Origin: a virus
Reading direction: 5' to 3' (one strand)
Length of the DNA: 25,413 nucleotides
IMG/VR virus record: IMGVR_UViG_3300046471_000161
Location: 1-25,413 of that record
Under the pieces are notes generated by a model that saw only the letters and a program-made list of their open reading frames with translations, ran no database searches and was not told where the DNA came from. This document shows positions 1-7,164 of this stretch, in pieces. Every line of letters begins with the position of its first letter. The stretch's first letter is position 1. The translations under genes were made by a program, and so were the position numbers.

Positions 1-1014
1 CGCTGCAGCCATCAACTGCTGACGCATGAAGTCCGGGTAGTTGTTGCCCGCGTCCGGCGGTTTGGAAAATTCCACCTCTTCGCCCGGACCGAGTTCCTGC
101 ATGGTGCCGGGTTCGAGTGCAACCATGGGCGTGAAGCCGTCGCGGTCCAGATCCAATAACGCGCCGGTGACCGGATCGCGTGGAGCCGGACCCGAGTCAG
201 GCGACGGGCGTTTGATGAAACCGGCGAACAGGTTGGCCACCTCCTGACGGAACAGCACCGCGTCGTCGTAGTTGTCCAGACTGCGCAGCCGTTTCAGAAC
301 CGGCGACAATCGCGGCACACCGCGCAACTGGCCAGGTTCGACCGGTTCGAAGATGTGCAGCACCTGCGCGGCCGGGACGCGCACTAGCTGGTTGTAGCCG
401 GCGTTCAACGAGGCCGCATCACGCGGGTGCGACAGGTACATCCAATAAGCTACCCGCTTGCCGCCGGGCGTGAACTCGATGCCGGCGCGGATGACGTTGC
501 CGTTCTTGGTGCTCTCGAATTTGTCGTGCGGCACGAACTCCGGCGCCAGAATCTGCAACTGCAGCGGAACCGCCAAGCCTTCGTCCCGACTGCGAGGACG
601 CAAGCGAACAAAGCATTCACCCGATGTTTCCACCGTGCGCGCCACCAGCGCCTGCTGGCCGTAAAAGTCGGTGCGGTCATCCGCATCAGATTCATCAACC
701 CAATCGCTCCACAGCTCCTGCAGCAGCTTGCGCAGGGCATCATCATCGGTCGCTGGCCGAGGGGTGATGCCGGTGCCGATCAGGTTGCTGACGCGCTTGT
801 CGATGACGTTGAAGGCATATGGGTCATTGCGAACCGCTGCCCGGGAGCGCGACCGCAAATTGCGCAGTGCCGGGGTGTTGATGCTGTTGATCCCGTTGTC
901 GGGAGCGTCCCAGTTAGCGGATCGGCGGCCTTCACCAGCGCCTTCGTAACTGGCCTTGATGTTGGACGGCAGCACAAAGCCGTTACGGGTCAACGTCGGA
1001 AAATGTCGGGCCAT
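1..1014 (-). CDS. Phage portal protein, lambda gpB family (C-terminal part beyond window)
   Basis: The minus strand is open for 338 codons from an ATG at 1014 to the window edge, so the gene is partial. The translation begins MARHFPTLTRNGFVLPSN and contains DPYAFNVIDKRVSNLIGTGI, then SGECFVRLRPRSRD and LHIFEPVEPGQLRGVPRLSP. This order is typical of lambda-family portals, which form the dodecameric ring at the capsid vertex through which DNA is packaged. The ATG overlaps the TAA of the gpW gene (TAATG), indicating coupled translation in the late operon terminase-gpW-portal. In this family a ClpP-like protease/scaffold gene usually follows; it would lie outside the window. The family call is from recognised sequence character and gene order. 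Confidence 0.93.
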   Translation of the reverse strand, partial: MARHFPTLTRNGFVLPSNIKASYEGAGEGRRSANWDAPDNGINSINTPALRNLRSRSRAAVRNDPYAFNVIDKRVSNLIGTGITPRPATDDDALRKLLQELWSDWVDESDADDRTDFYGQQALVARTVETSGECFVRLRPRSRDEGLAVPLQLQILAPEFVPHDKFESTKNGNVIRAGIEFTPGGKRVAYWMYLSHPRDAASLNAGYNQLVRVPAAQVLHIFEPVEPGQLRGVPRLSPVLKRLRSLDNYDDAVLFRQEVANLFAGFIKRPSPDSGPAPRDPVTGALLDLDRDGFTPMVALEPGTMQELGPGEEVEFSKPPDAGNNYPDFMRQQLMAAA

Positions 1015-1220
1015 TAAAGTCCCTTGCCTCCGTGATAAAGGCGAACCACGCGCGAACGTGGCCCGGCGGCGCTGGCCAGCGACGAGCGTATTTCTTCGCG
1101 CGCCTTGAGCAGCTCATCGACCGTGCGGTATTCCACGGTACGGTCGGTGTAGCGCACAGTTTTCTCACCGCGAGCAATGGCCGCCTCAACCGCGTCGAGG
1201 TGCTTTTTCGTAAATGACAT
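1014..1220 (-). CDS. gpW-family head-tail joining protein
   Basis: This 68-aa protein begins MSFTKKHLDAVEAAIARGEK and continues with RTVEYRTVDELLKAREEI. That matches lambda gpW in size (68 aa) and layout: an N-terminal helix, a short beta hairpin and a second helix. gpW is added to the filled head and is needed before tail attachment. The gene sits exactly where lambda W sits, between the large terminase (one base upstream) and the portal gene (overlapping). The Arg/Lys-rich tail is also usual. No anomaly is visible. Confidence 0.9.
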   Translation of the reverse strand: MSFTKKHLDAVEAAIARGEKTVRYTDRTVEYRTVDELLKAREEIRSSLASAAGPRSRVVRLYHGGKGL

Positions 1221-1221
1221 A

Positions 1222-3216
1222 TCAGCGTCTCTTCAGGTAGCCACTGGTGGAGCTGCGGCGTTGTGGGGGAGCGGCTGCCGGACGTGATTTCACGGCTGGT
1301 TGCGGCGCCTGTGGTGCGGCCGGTGTTTCGACTGGCCGGCTGAGCCGCTCGCTCTGAACGGGTTGGCCACTATCGCCCGAAGCCGACTGGATGACCGCCT
1401 GCCGAATCCGCGCCCAATCGTGATCCTGGTAGCGATTGATGCCGAGGTAATGGGCCATGGCCAGGTTGTAAACCAACAGGTCGAGCGCTTCGTTGCGCTC
1501 GGCCTTGCCCTTGGTCCATTCGATGCGTTTATGCCCCCTGACGTAACGGGTGACTTTGCGCTCAGCCACACACTGGGCGAAAAAGTCATCCGGCAGGTCG
1601 TTGGCAAAGTGCAGCGCTCCCGGGCCGGTGTCGAATGCATAGCGGTTGTAGATCCAGTCCTTCGCCGTGTCGGTACCGACAATCCATAGTTCGGCGCCAT
1701 GCCGTTCAGTCAGGCCCTTCCATGTCACGTCGACCATCGAAGGTCGCTGCGCGATCACCGGCCGGCCCCGCTTGCTCGCCCCCTTGATGGCGAACACGCT
1801 GCGCCAGCGGCGCATACGACAGAACTGATAGACCTCATCCGTATGGTTACCACCGGAGTCGACCGCAGTAGCCATGATCATCAGCTCAGCACCACAAGGG
1901 TGTCGGTAACGGGCCTTGAGTAACTCGTCCAGCGCCACCCAGGTGCGCTCATCGGCAGGGTCGCCGGAGACCACTTGAAAGTCGACCACCCAGCGCTCCA
2001 TGCCAGCGCCCCAACCCATCACCATCAGTTCCAGGCGGTTGGCTTGGGTGTCAACAGAAGCGGTCAGCATCAACACGCCGTCGGGCATTGAGCCAAGCCC
2101 GTAGTTTTCCAGTCGCGCCCGATCCATCAGCACACCGGCTGAGGTTTGCTCCTGAGCGCTATCCCAGACCTTGGCCAGACGGGTGTTGTAAAACACCTGC
2201 ATCGGCTCCAGATCGCCTTTGGCCTGAGCCTTTTTAGCCTTCTCGAATTGCTTGGCCAACGAGGCCCAACCGGTCCAGCCGGGCGGCGAGTACAACGCAT
2301 TCAAGTTAAAACCAATGGTTTCGCCATCGCCCTGGGTGTGTGCTCGCCACTCCCCTTTCGCCAGCATCTCGCCCTTATAGCGTTCCTCGATCAGTACGTC
2401 GCAGTCGGGGCCGGCACACTGGTAATGCACAACCTGAAAATCCGCCGAGTAATGCAAACGCTCCCACTCCAGAACCTGCATGTGTTCACAGGTTGGGCAC
2501 GGCACGTAGTAGTAACGCTGATCGCTGACCTCAAACAGATCAGCGATCCGGGACGCCCCCCTGACCGTCGGCGAACTGGAAAAGTAAAATTTTGCGTTAC
2601 GGCCGAAAGTACTACCGCGAGTCTCGGCCAGTTCGACCGGGTCGCCCTCTTCGCCCACGTCCACACTCCAGCGATCAACCTCGTCGCCGTAGATGTAGCG
2701 TGCGGAAAGCTCCGCCAGGTTGGCCGCAGAACCGGCCGTGGTGATGTACAGCGAACCACCCTCGAACTCCTTCGTGTCCATGGTGTTGCGCGCATCTCGC
2801 GAGCGGTTGGACGCCACGCGCTCACGCAGCACCGGCGTGGCCTTGATGGTTTTACCAATCCGCGAAGATACCCGCTTGGCCAACCCCAGACTGGGCAACA
2901 ACGTCAGGATGTTGGACGGGGCCATATGGATCAGGCCACCGATCCAGTTCAAGGCGATCTGCGTCTTCATCAATTGCGAAGCCACCATGGTCACCACCCG
3001 CTTGCACGGGTGGGCAGGTGACAGACAGCGCATCGGCTCACGCGCATAAGGGGTGCGCGAAGTGTGGTATTGACCAGGCTCGGCCGCACCCGTGTCGCGC
3101 GGGATGCGCATGTACTCGTCGGCCCACTGATCAATCCAGACATCTGGCTCTGGTCGCTGCCCACGGAAATACGCTTCGCGGTACACCGTCGCACCGTTCG
3201 ACATTTCTAAGGACAT
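1222..3216 (-). CDS. Terminase large subunit, GpA family
   Basis: The 664-aa product has the size of lambda gpA. Near residues 79-86 is VASQLMKTQ, the deviant Walker A segment of GpA-type packaging ATPases, and GDEVD at about 177-181 is the Walker B/catalytic Glu. CPTC followed later by CAGPDC forms a zinc-binding pair often seen in this family. ATAVDSGGNHTDEVYQF marks the start of the C-terminal nuclease domain that cuts cos. The C-terminus is Pro/Ala/Arg-rich. I chose the ATG at 3216, four bases after the small-terminase stop; an ATG at 3204 (second Met) is an alternative and neither has a strong ribosome site, suggesting coupling. An upstream in-frame Met at 3273 lies inside the small-terminase gene and is unlikely. 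Confidence 0.95.
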   Translation of the reverse strand: MSLEMSNGATVYREAYFRGQRPEPDVWIDQWADEYMRIPRDTGAAEPGQYHTSRTPYAREPMRCLSPAHPCKRVVTMVASQLMKTQIALNWIGGLIHMAPSNILTLLPSLGLAKRVSSRIGKTIKATPVLRERVASNRSRDARNTMDTKEFEGGSLYITTAGSAANLAELSARYIYGDEVDRWSVDVGEEGDPVELAETRGSTFGRNAKFYFSSSPTVRGASRIADLFEVSDQRYYYVPCPTCEHMQVLEWERLHYSADFQVVHYQCAGPDCDVLIEERYKGEMLAKGEWRAHTQGDGETIGFNLNALYSPPGWTGWASLAKQFEKAKKAQAKGDLEPMQVFYNTRLAKVWDSAQEQTSAGVLMDRARLENYGLGSMPDGVLMLTASVDTQANRLELMVMGWGAGMERWVVDFQVVSGDPADERTWVALDELLKARYRHPCGAELMIMATAVDSGGNHTDEVYQFCRMRRWRSVFAIKGASKRGRPVIAQRPSMVDVTWKGLTERHGAELWIVGTDTAKDWIYNRYAFDTGPGALHFANDLPDDFFAQCVAERKVTRYVRGHKRIEWTKGKAERNEALDLLVYNLAMAHYLGINRYQDHDWARIRQAVIQSASGDSGQPVQSERLSRPVETPAAPQAPQPAVKSRPAAAPPQRRSSTSGYLKRR

Positions 3217-3220
3217 AGGG

Positions 3221-3790
3221 TTAGCTCGGGGTAATGGCTTGTTCGAGATCTGCTGTAGACAGCCGCTCAGCATCTTCCAGTGTTTGTCGTAAAGCGGCCG
3301 TCAGACGCTTTTCGATTTGCCATGGATCAGACAGCGAGGCCAGTTCAGGCGATAGCTGTGGAGCCATTCCAAGCAAAAGATCGCGCAGTAAACGACCGGC
3401 GTTATAGGCTGCATCTTCGACCGCTTTGCGCTCTACCAAGGTGCCTTGGGCTTTAAGGAAGTTGTTTTTTTCCTGAAGCGACAGGTAGTGCTCACGAAGA
3501 GCGCGTGACTTTTGAAAGTCGGGTACCTGACCAGAGGGGTCATCTACAAAGTCTGCGATGACTATTTCCAGCGGTGGCTGATCACTCCGCTTCGGGCGAT
3601 TGCGCTCATGTCGAGCGGCGACGGCGGCCTTACTCGGGTCGCTCGTCATGGCCAGAAGCTTCTCGCTGGCCTCCACATCAATCTTCCCGGCAGCGTTCAG
3701 AACCAGTCGTTCATTCTTGACCAGCTTGCCGACGTACTGCCTCGACCACCCCTTCAGCTCGCAGTACTCCTTGCGAGTTACAAAAGCCAT
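3221..3790 (-). CDS. Terminase small subunit, Nu1-like
   Basis: The 189-aa protein starts MAFVTRKEYCELKGWSRQYV. This is an N-terminal winged-helix domain of the Nu1/MerR type (residues ~5-45) that in this family binds cos DNA. It continues into a helical oligomerisation region (RALREHYLSLQEKNNFLKAQG) and a C-terminal segment that would contact the large subunit. ATG 3790 follows GGAGGCCGC, a good ribosome site; the in-frame Met 36 bases upstream has none. It opens the late structural operon and is preceded by the presumed cos region, as lambda Nu1 is. Confidence 0.85.
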   Translation of the reverse strand: MAFVTRKEYCELKGWSRQYVGKLVKNERLVLNAAGKIDVEASEKLLAMTSDPSKAAVAARHERNRPKRSDQPPLEIVIADFVDDPSGQVPDFQKSRALREHYLSLQEKNNFLKAQGTLVERKAVEDAAYNAGRLLRDLLLGMAPQLSPELASLSDPWQIEKRLTAALRQTLEDAERLSTADLEQAITPS

Positions 3791-3817
3791 GCGGCCTCCA
3801 TCGTCGTGGCTTGTTAA

Positions 3818-3849
3818 GCCTGTCAACTAACCCGGCTTAGTTGACAGGC
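3818..3849. repeat. Perfect 13-bp inverted repeat upstream of terminase
   Basis: Arms at 3818-3830 (GCCTGTCAACTAA) and 3837-3849 (its exact complement) flank CCCGGC. The repeat contains the heptamer TGTCAAC in both orientations. The same heptamer recurs at 3993-4017. It has no poly-T on either side, so it is not a normal terminator; a protein-binding site, possibly terminase or an operator, fits better. Confidence 0.75.
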
Positions 3850-4212
3850 CTTCCGACCATTGCGCCGGGGCTGCTGTTTAAGAAAATGAACAGGCACGAA
3901 AAGGCTATACAGCCCAATAGAACCGGGGGTTACTTCACTACAAAACACTGTTTGGATCACGCGAACCCTGTCGCTGGAAACCCAGAATTTCTTGTCAACC
4001 TGTCAACCACTGTCAACTAACTTTCCAGCCCTGTGGCTAACGCTTTCCCGCGGGTTTCCGACCCCGTACCCTTCGGATAACCCCAGGGTCCCCGGCGATG
4101 TCAGCTCCAGGTCGGGTCGGGGCTCACCTTTGATCCACGACTCCTTCCCGTCATCGCCTATCACGCGGACCTGCATTGGCCAATTTCCTTGGAATATTTG
4201 ATTGTCAGCGAC
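3850..4212. other. Non-coding interval between holin and terminase, candidate cos region
   Basis: No credible gene is present. Besides the heptamers it contains the palindrome CCCGCGGG near 4049-4056 and G/C-rich short repeats around 4063-4125 (GACCCCGTACCC, CCAGGGTCCCC, GGTCGGGTCGGGGC). One of these could hold the nicking site. The cohesive-end sequence itself cannot be picked by eye. No endolysin or Rz gene lies between the holin and this interval, so lysis genes must be elsewhere in the phage. Confidence 0.4.
3993..4017. repeat. Three tandem TGTCAAC heptamers (candidate terminase-binding part of cos)
   Basis: TGTCAAC occurs at 3993-3999, 4001-4007 and 4011-4017, start-to-start 8 and 10 bp. 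Together with the two copies in the inverted repeat at 3818-3849 that makes five within 200 bp, all in the gap ahead of the small terminase. Lambda cosB also consists of repeated small-terminase sites next to Nu1. The cos assignment is inference from position and repetition. Confidence 0.5.
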
Positions 4213-4533
4213 CTACTCGTCGACTTGAATGCCTGCCTTCTTTGCCAAGAACCTGGTGTACAAACCACCGGCTACATCGGCACCAATCACCGCAATAACG
4301 ATGCCCAGTCCGGCGGCCAGGTACAGGTTGTTCCAGAGCGCCATTGTTAGCAGCAAAGTGGCCATGCCCAAGAGGCCGGACGCGAGAAAACGCAACGCTA
4401 CTCGCTGCAAGATCTGTCGTAGTCCGAGGTCGCTGCCAGACGCTCTCAGCATCTCGCCCGACAGGCCCGCCATGCTCAACAGAATCAACAGCCAAAGGGG
4501 TACATCCGCGAGCGCCTGTTGTTCCGTGCTCAT
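4213..4533 (-). CDS. Phage holin
   Basis: The 106-aa protein begins MSTEQQALADVPLWLLILLS. Hydrophobic stretches lie at about residues 12-25, 48-66 and 70-92, giving two to three membrane segments, and the end is short and charged (LAKKAGIQVDE). That is the pattern of Pseudomonas phage holins, which form the inner-membrane holes at lysis. ATG 4533 follows GAGGACTACAA, a good ribosome site. It lies just downstream of tandem terminators and a candidate late promoter and upstream of the presumed cos region, as S does in lambda, but without adjacent R or Rz. A longer overlapping frame starting at 4546 has no membrane character and is a shadow. Confidence 0.82.
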   Translation of the reverse strand: MSTEQQALADVPLWLLILLSMAGLSGEMLRASGSDLGLRQILQRVALRFLASGLLGMATLLLTMALWNNLYLAAGLGIVIAVIGADVAGGLYTRFLAKKAGIQVDE

Positions 4534-4611
4534 TTGTAGTCCTCAAATAGGTTCGGCCTCCATGTCACTGTCATCCGCTAAAAGCAAAGAGCCAGGCATG
4601 GGACCGAAAAC

Positions 4612-4639
4612 GAAAAAGCCCCGCACGAGGGCGGGGCTT
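4612..4639 (-). terminator. Rho-independent terminator (minus strand), tR'-like
   Basis: A 9-bp stem AAGCCCCGC/GCGGGGCTT (4616-4624 with 4631-4639) with a 6-nt loop is followed on the minus strand by five T. It precedes the holin gene in the direction of late transcription, a position where a Q-type antiterminator would act. Confidence 0.85.
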
Positions 4640-4652
4640 ATAAATTGGTATG

Positions 4653-4680
4653 AAAAAACCCGACTCGATGGCCGGGTTTT
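4653..4680 (-). terminator. Second tandem terminator (minus strand)
   Basis: The stem AAAACCCG/CGGGTTTT (4655-4662 with 4673-4680) ends on the minus strand in a run of six T. It lies immediately before the terminator at 4612-4639; tandem terminators here imply that late expression depends on antitermination. Confidence 0.85.
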
Positions 4681-4749
4681 GAAAGCGTCTCGCTGCGTTC
4701 ACAGCAGTTCACGCTGCTATGAAACCAGAGTTATTCCGCGCGGAAAACC

Positions 4750-4779
4750 TTTATTTTCCGGTGCCTTCACGAATGACAA
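4750..4779 (-). promoter_or_regulatory. Candidate late promoter (pR'-like)
   Basis: On the minus strand, TTGTCA (4779-4774, 5/6 to consensus) is followed after 18 bp by AATAAA (4755-4750, 4/6). It lies 27 bp past the stop of the cargo gene and about 70-140 bp ahead of the two terminators, matching lambda pR'-tR' layout. A short inverted repeat CGGAAAA/TTTTCCG (4741-4760) overlaps the -10. The -10 match is only moderate. Confidence 0.4.
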
Positions 4780-4805
4780 CAAAATCTTTCGCCAAGAATT
4801 AACCT

Positions 4806-6326
4806 CTATGACTCAGAAAACCTCTCAGAAATTTCCTCACGCATTTCCTTGAGAATATCTAACAGCGGGATCGGCCTACCTCCTTTTTTTGAAAACTCTT
4901 GGATATGCATCTCAAAATTAAATTTCTGAGTGCGTGGATTTGAATCTATTTGCTTCGCATACTCCAAGAACTCTACAAGCCCCACCCTTCCGGCACTTAC
5001 AAGATCCATCAGTTCTTCAAACTCATGAATTGTCAGAAAATACATATTCTCTATTGGAATTTGGTGATCCGACGAGTAAGCGCTCCGAACTTTATCAAGC
5101 TCTGCACCTCCAACAACATTTGCGAACGCCATCCCATTTCCAACATATAGCTCTTTGTATGTCACCACCAAAAGATAATTATTGGCGCGCTGACAAATAA
5201 CCGGATTCTTCACGCTGACTTTAGGCAATCTCGAAATGACTTCATGACCCTGCTCAAAGGCTTTAATCAGAGATGTTTTAACCGCTCGACGCATATCCAT
5301 CTTTCGAACCGCGGCCATCCCCCCTTGAGCCATTTCCACTCCCTTCGCATCAATAAGAACATTTGATTCGTCGTCCGCAATCAAAAAATCTATTACCCCT
5401 CCAACACCTGGTAGTTCTTTAATTAACTCGCTCTCTATCGCTATTGGAAGCTTCGTTTTTTTTAGCCACTCACCGACATACTTTTCAAAAGACTTTCCGA
5501 ACGGGTTATTAAAAGCGTTAACATCGTCCGACTTCAAAAGATCGAATACGAAATGCCCCAATGAACGACTCAGAACGGCAGGAGACACGCACCAATATTT
5601 ACCGTCGACCTTGACTAAAGGAAACTTCAAAAAAGGGGTTTGATGTAAAAATTCTTCGGGGCTCCGTCCATCAGTATCGGCGTCCCTCAAGGCTTTATTC
5701 AAATCATTTACATCGATTGAAATTGCTCGAAGATATGCATCAACGTCATACGCTTCAAATGGTGGACAAAGTGCAAAGAGATAATCCCGGCTTAAAATTC
5801 TGCCCTGACTTTCCACTGCAGCCAACAGCACAAACGAAATTCTAAGGAACGTTTCAATAGGGAGGCCGACCAGTTTCAAAAAACGCGTTTTGAAATAATG
5901 GTTACTTGGAACTCTAGAAAAAATTATTTCCTGCCTAGCCAAATCAACAAGCTTACCTTCTGCCTGATAAAAAAACTGCTGGTATGCAAGAGCCCTCATG
6001 AAGAGTCGCACCTCTTCGTACTCATCAGGCATCTTATCACTATCAGTTAGATCCAAGACTTTTTGCAACAGCGCTAGGTACTGCACACTATTAATGGAAG
6101 GTCGCGGCAAAAAGCTATTAGCGAGTTCATCCGAGTAAACCCACTTTATTAGAAGCAGCACTAGCCAAGGTTGCCGAGCAGCTTTGTCTTGTTTATTTTT
6201 TGAAGGAGCATAAAGATAACCAAGCGACGCATCCAATATGCTTAGGGGATAATACTTTCTAAACTCACCCTGAATTTCTCGAAAACCTTTTTCAAACGCC
6301 GCAAGCGACTCCATTGCCTTACTCAT
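4806..6326 (-). CDS. Unknown cargo protein with PD-(D/E)XK nuclease motif
   Basis: This 506-aa protein starts at ATG 6326 (MSKAMESLAAFEKGF) behind the strong site GAGGGGAG; a Met 33 bases upstream lacks one. The N-terminal ~280 residues look mainly helical and match no family I recognise. Around residues 310-329 is GVIDFLIADDESNVLIDAKG. The Asp313...Asp326-Ala-Lys328 pattern is the classic PD-(D/E)XK nuclease core, with acidic residues just upstream (ESELIKE) that could supply the first motif residue. The gene is clearly richer in A+T than its neighbours and sits alone between the Q-like gene and the late promoter, a site that commonly carries acquired genes. A defence or superinfection-exclusion nuclease is the best guess; function is not established by sequence. 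Confidence 0.85.
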   Translation of the reverse strand: MSKAMESLAAFEKGFREIQGEFRKYYPLSILDASLGYLYAPSKNKQDKAARQPWLVLLLIKWVYSDELANSFLPRPSINSVQYLALLQKVLDLTDSDKMPDEYEEVRLFMRALAYQQFFYQAEGKLVDLARQEIIFSRVPSNHYFKTRFLKLVGLPIETFLRISFVLLAAVESQGRILSRDYLFALCPPFEAYDVDAYLRAISIDVNDLNKALRDADTDGRSPEEFLHQTPFLKFPLVKVDGKYWCVSPAVLSRSLGHFVFDLLKSDDVNAFNNPFGKSFEKYVGEWLKKTKLPIAIESELIKELPGVGGVIDFLIADDESNVLIDAKGVEMAQGGMAAVRKMDMRRAVKTSLIKAFEQGHEVISRLPKVSVKNPVICQRANNYLLVVTYKELYVGNGMAFANVVGGAELDKVRSAYSSDHQIPIENMYFLTIHEFEELMDLVSAGRVGLVEFLEYAKQIDSNPRTQKFNFEMHIQEFSKKGGRPIPLLDILKEMREEISERFSES

Positions 6327-6355
6327 GCTGCTCCCCTCAACGCGATGAAAACGAT

Positions 6356-6381
6356 CCACGAAATGTACATTAAAATCGTGG
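6356..6381. repeat. Inverted repeat upstream of the PD-(D/E)XK cargo gene
   Basis: CCACGA (6356-6361) and TCGTGG (6376-6381) flank an A+T-rich centre that includes the palindrome AATGTACATT. It lies 30-55 bp before the start codon and could be an operator. The 123-bp gap 6327-6449 has A+T-rich -10-like words but no convincing full promoter by eye. Confidence 0.45.
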
Positions 6382-6449
6382 AAAGATCGTCATTGGTTGA
6401 AGGTAAGCATTGGCTTTCAGAAATAATGTATTTTAAGAACGCATCTACA

Positions 6450-6839
6450 CTATGCGATCAAGTCGACATGGCTTATGGCGCAATCGATCCAGGCTGATCC
6501 AGCCCTAACCAGTTCACGCGCCTTACCCTCACTTATGCCGAAGTGTCTACCAACTCTAACCATCGGCCACTTAGCACCAAAATAGAGCCAAACTACATCT
6601 CCCATCTGCTGATCACGGTGCGCTAGTCTCGCAACGGCATGATCAATAGCTACAGCCCAATCATCAGTAATGCAATAATTTTTGGTTTCGGATACCTGCG
6701 CAATCGCCTGACGCATCAGAGCTAATGTCGGGGACGTATAGCCTGGCACACCCATCCCATCCATCCTCCACCAGCCCCACTGCTCCAGTAAGTATTCGGT
6801 GTCTCCCAATGGTCGGCCAGCCGGCTTACGAATCATCAT
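6450..6839 (-). CDS. Q-type late antitermination protein (PF06530-like)
   Basis: The 129-aa protein has features I recognise from the Phage_antitermQ family: an early LEQWGWWRMDG segment, then GVPGYTSPTLALMRQAI, then DDWAVAIDHAVARLA. It ends in a C-terminal helix-turn-helix (WPMVRVGRHFGISEGKARELVRAG). It would bind near the late promoter and let RNA polymerase read through the terminators at 4612-4680. It is the last core gene of the early operon, four bases after the upstream stop. ATG 6839 and the next ATG at 6836 are both possible; GGGGATTGAAGGA precedes them. Confidence 0.8.
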   Translation of the reverse strand: MMIRKPAGRPLGDTEYLLEQWGWWRMDGMGVPGYTSPTLALMRQAIAQVSETKNYCITDDWAVAIDHAVARLAHRDQQMGDVVWLYFGAKWPMVRVGRHFGISEGKARELVRAGSAWIDCAISHVDLIA

Positions 6840-6843
6840 TCCT

Positions 6844-7164
6844 TCAATCCCCTGTGTAATTTGTGCCGCCCGCCCCCAGGCGGTTCGATCGTTCGTATTG
6901 GCTTTGTGGTTCGCTCATCAGCGGCGAACCTTTCAGCGCCGCAATTTCACGCTGAGCGTGCTGCAATTTGAAACTCAATTGAGTGACCAACTCGTCGGAA
7001 GAAAGCACCAACTTGCTCCCCCAAACAACCCAACCTGAGCCGTTGCAATCAGTGCAAACCAGCTCATAAAACAGCCCTTTCACCACCGCGTTCCCCGCGC
7101 AGATTGAGCAAGGCTCCAGCTCGATCCGTTCCCGCTTAAAGCCAGGCACTCGCCCTTTTTGCAT
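6844..7164 (-). CDS. Small zinc-binding phage protein (CxxC pair, DnaJ-like)
   Basis: The 106-aa protein has CSIC at about residue 19 and CTDCNGSG at about residue 38. These two CxxC knuckles, the second in the CxxCxGxG form of DnaJ zinc domains, should bind one zinc ion. A helical stretch (LVTQLSFKLQHAQREIAALKG) follows. The function is unknown; small CxxCxG proteins are common next to late regulators in Pseudomonas phages. The start overlaps the last 29 bases of the recombinase gene, with GAGG upstream. Confidence 0.8.
   Translation of the reverse strand: MQKGRVPGFKRERIELEPCSICAGNAVVKGLFYELVCTDCNGSGWVVWGSKLVLSSDELVTQLSFKLQHAQREIAALKGSPLMSEPQSQYERSNRLGAGGTNYTGD

Noticed and set aside
427-1017. 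196-codon plus-strand frame across the portal gene
   Set aside because: It is the complement of a clear portal gene in a packed minus-strand operon and its translation has no family character.
2146-3021. 291-codon plus-strand frame inside the large terminase
   Set aside because: Shadow frame of a G+C-rich gene; the opposite strand encodes an unmistakable GpA terminase.
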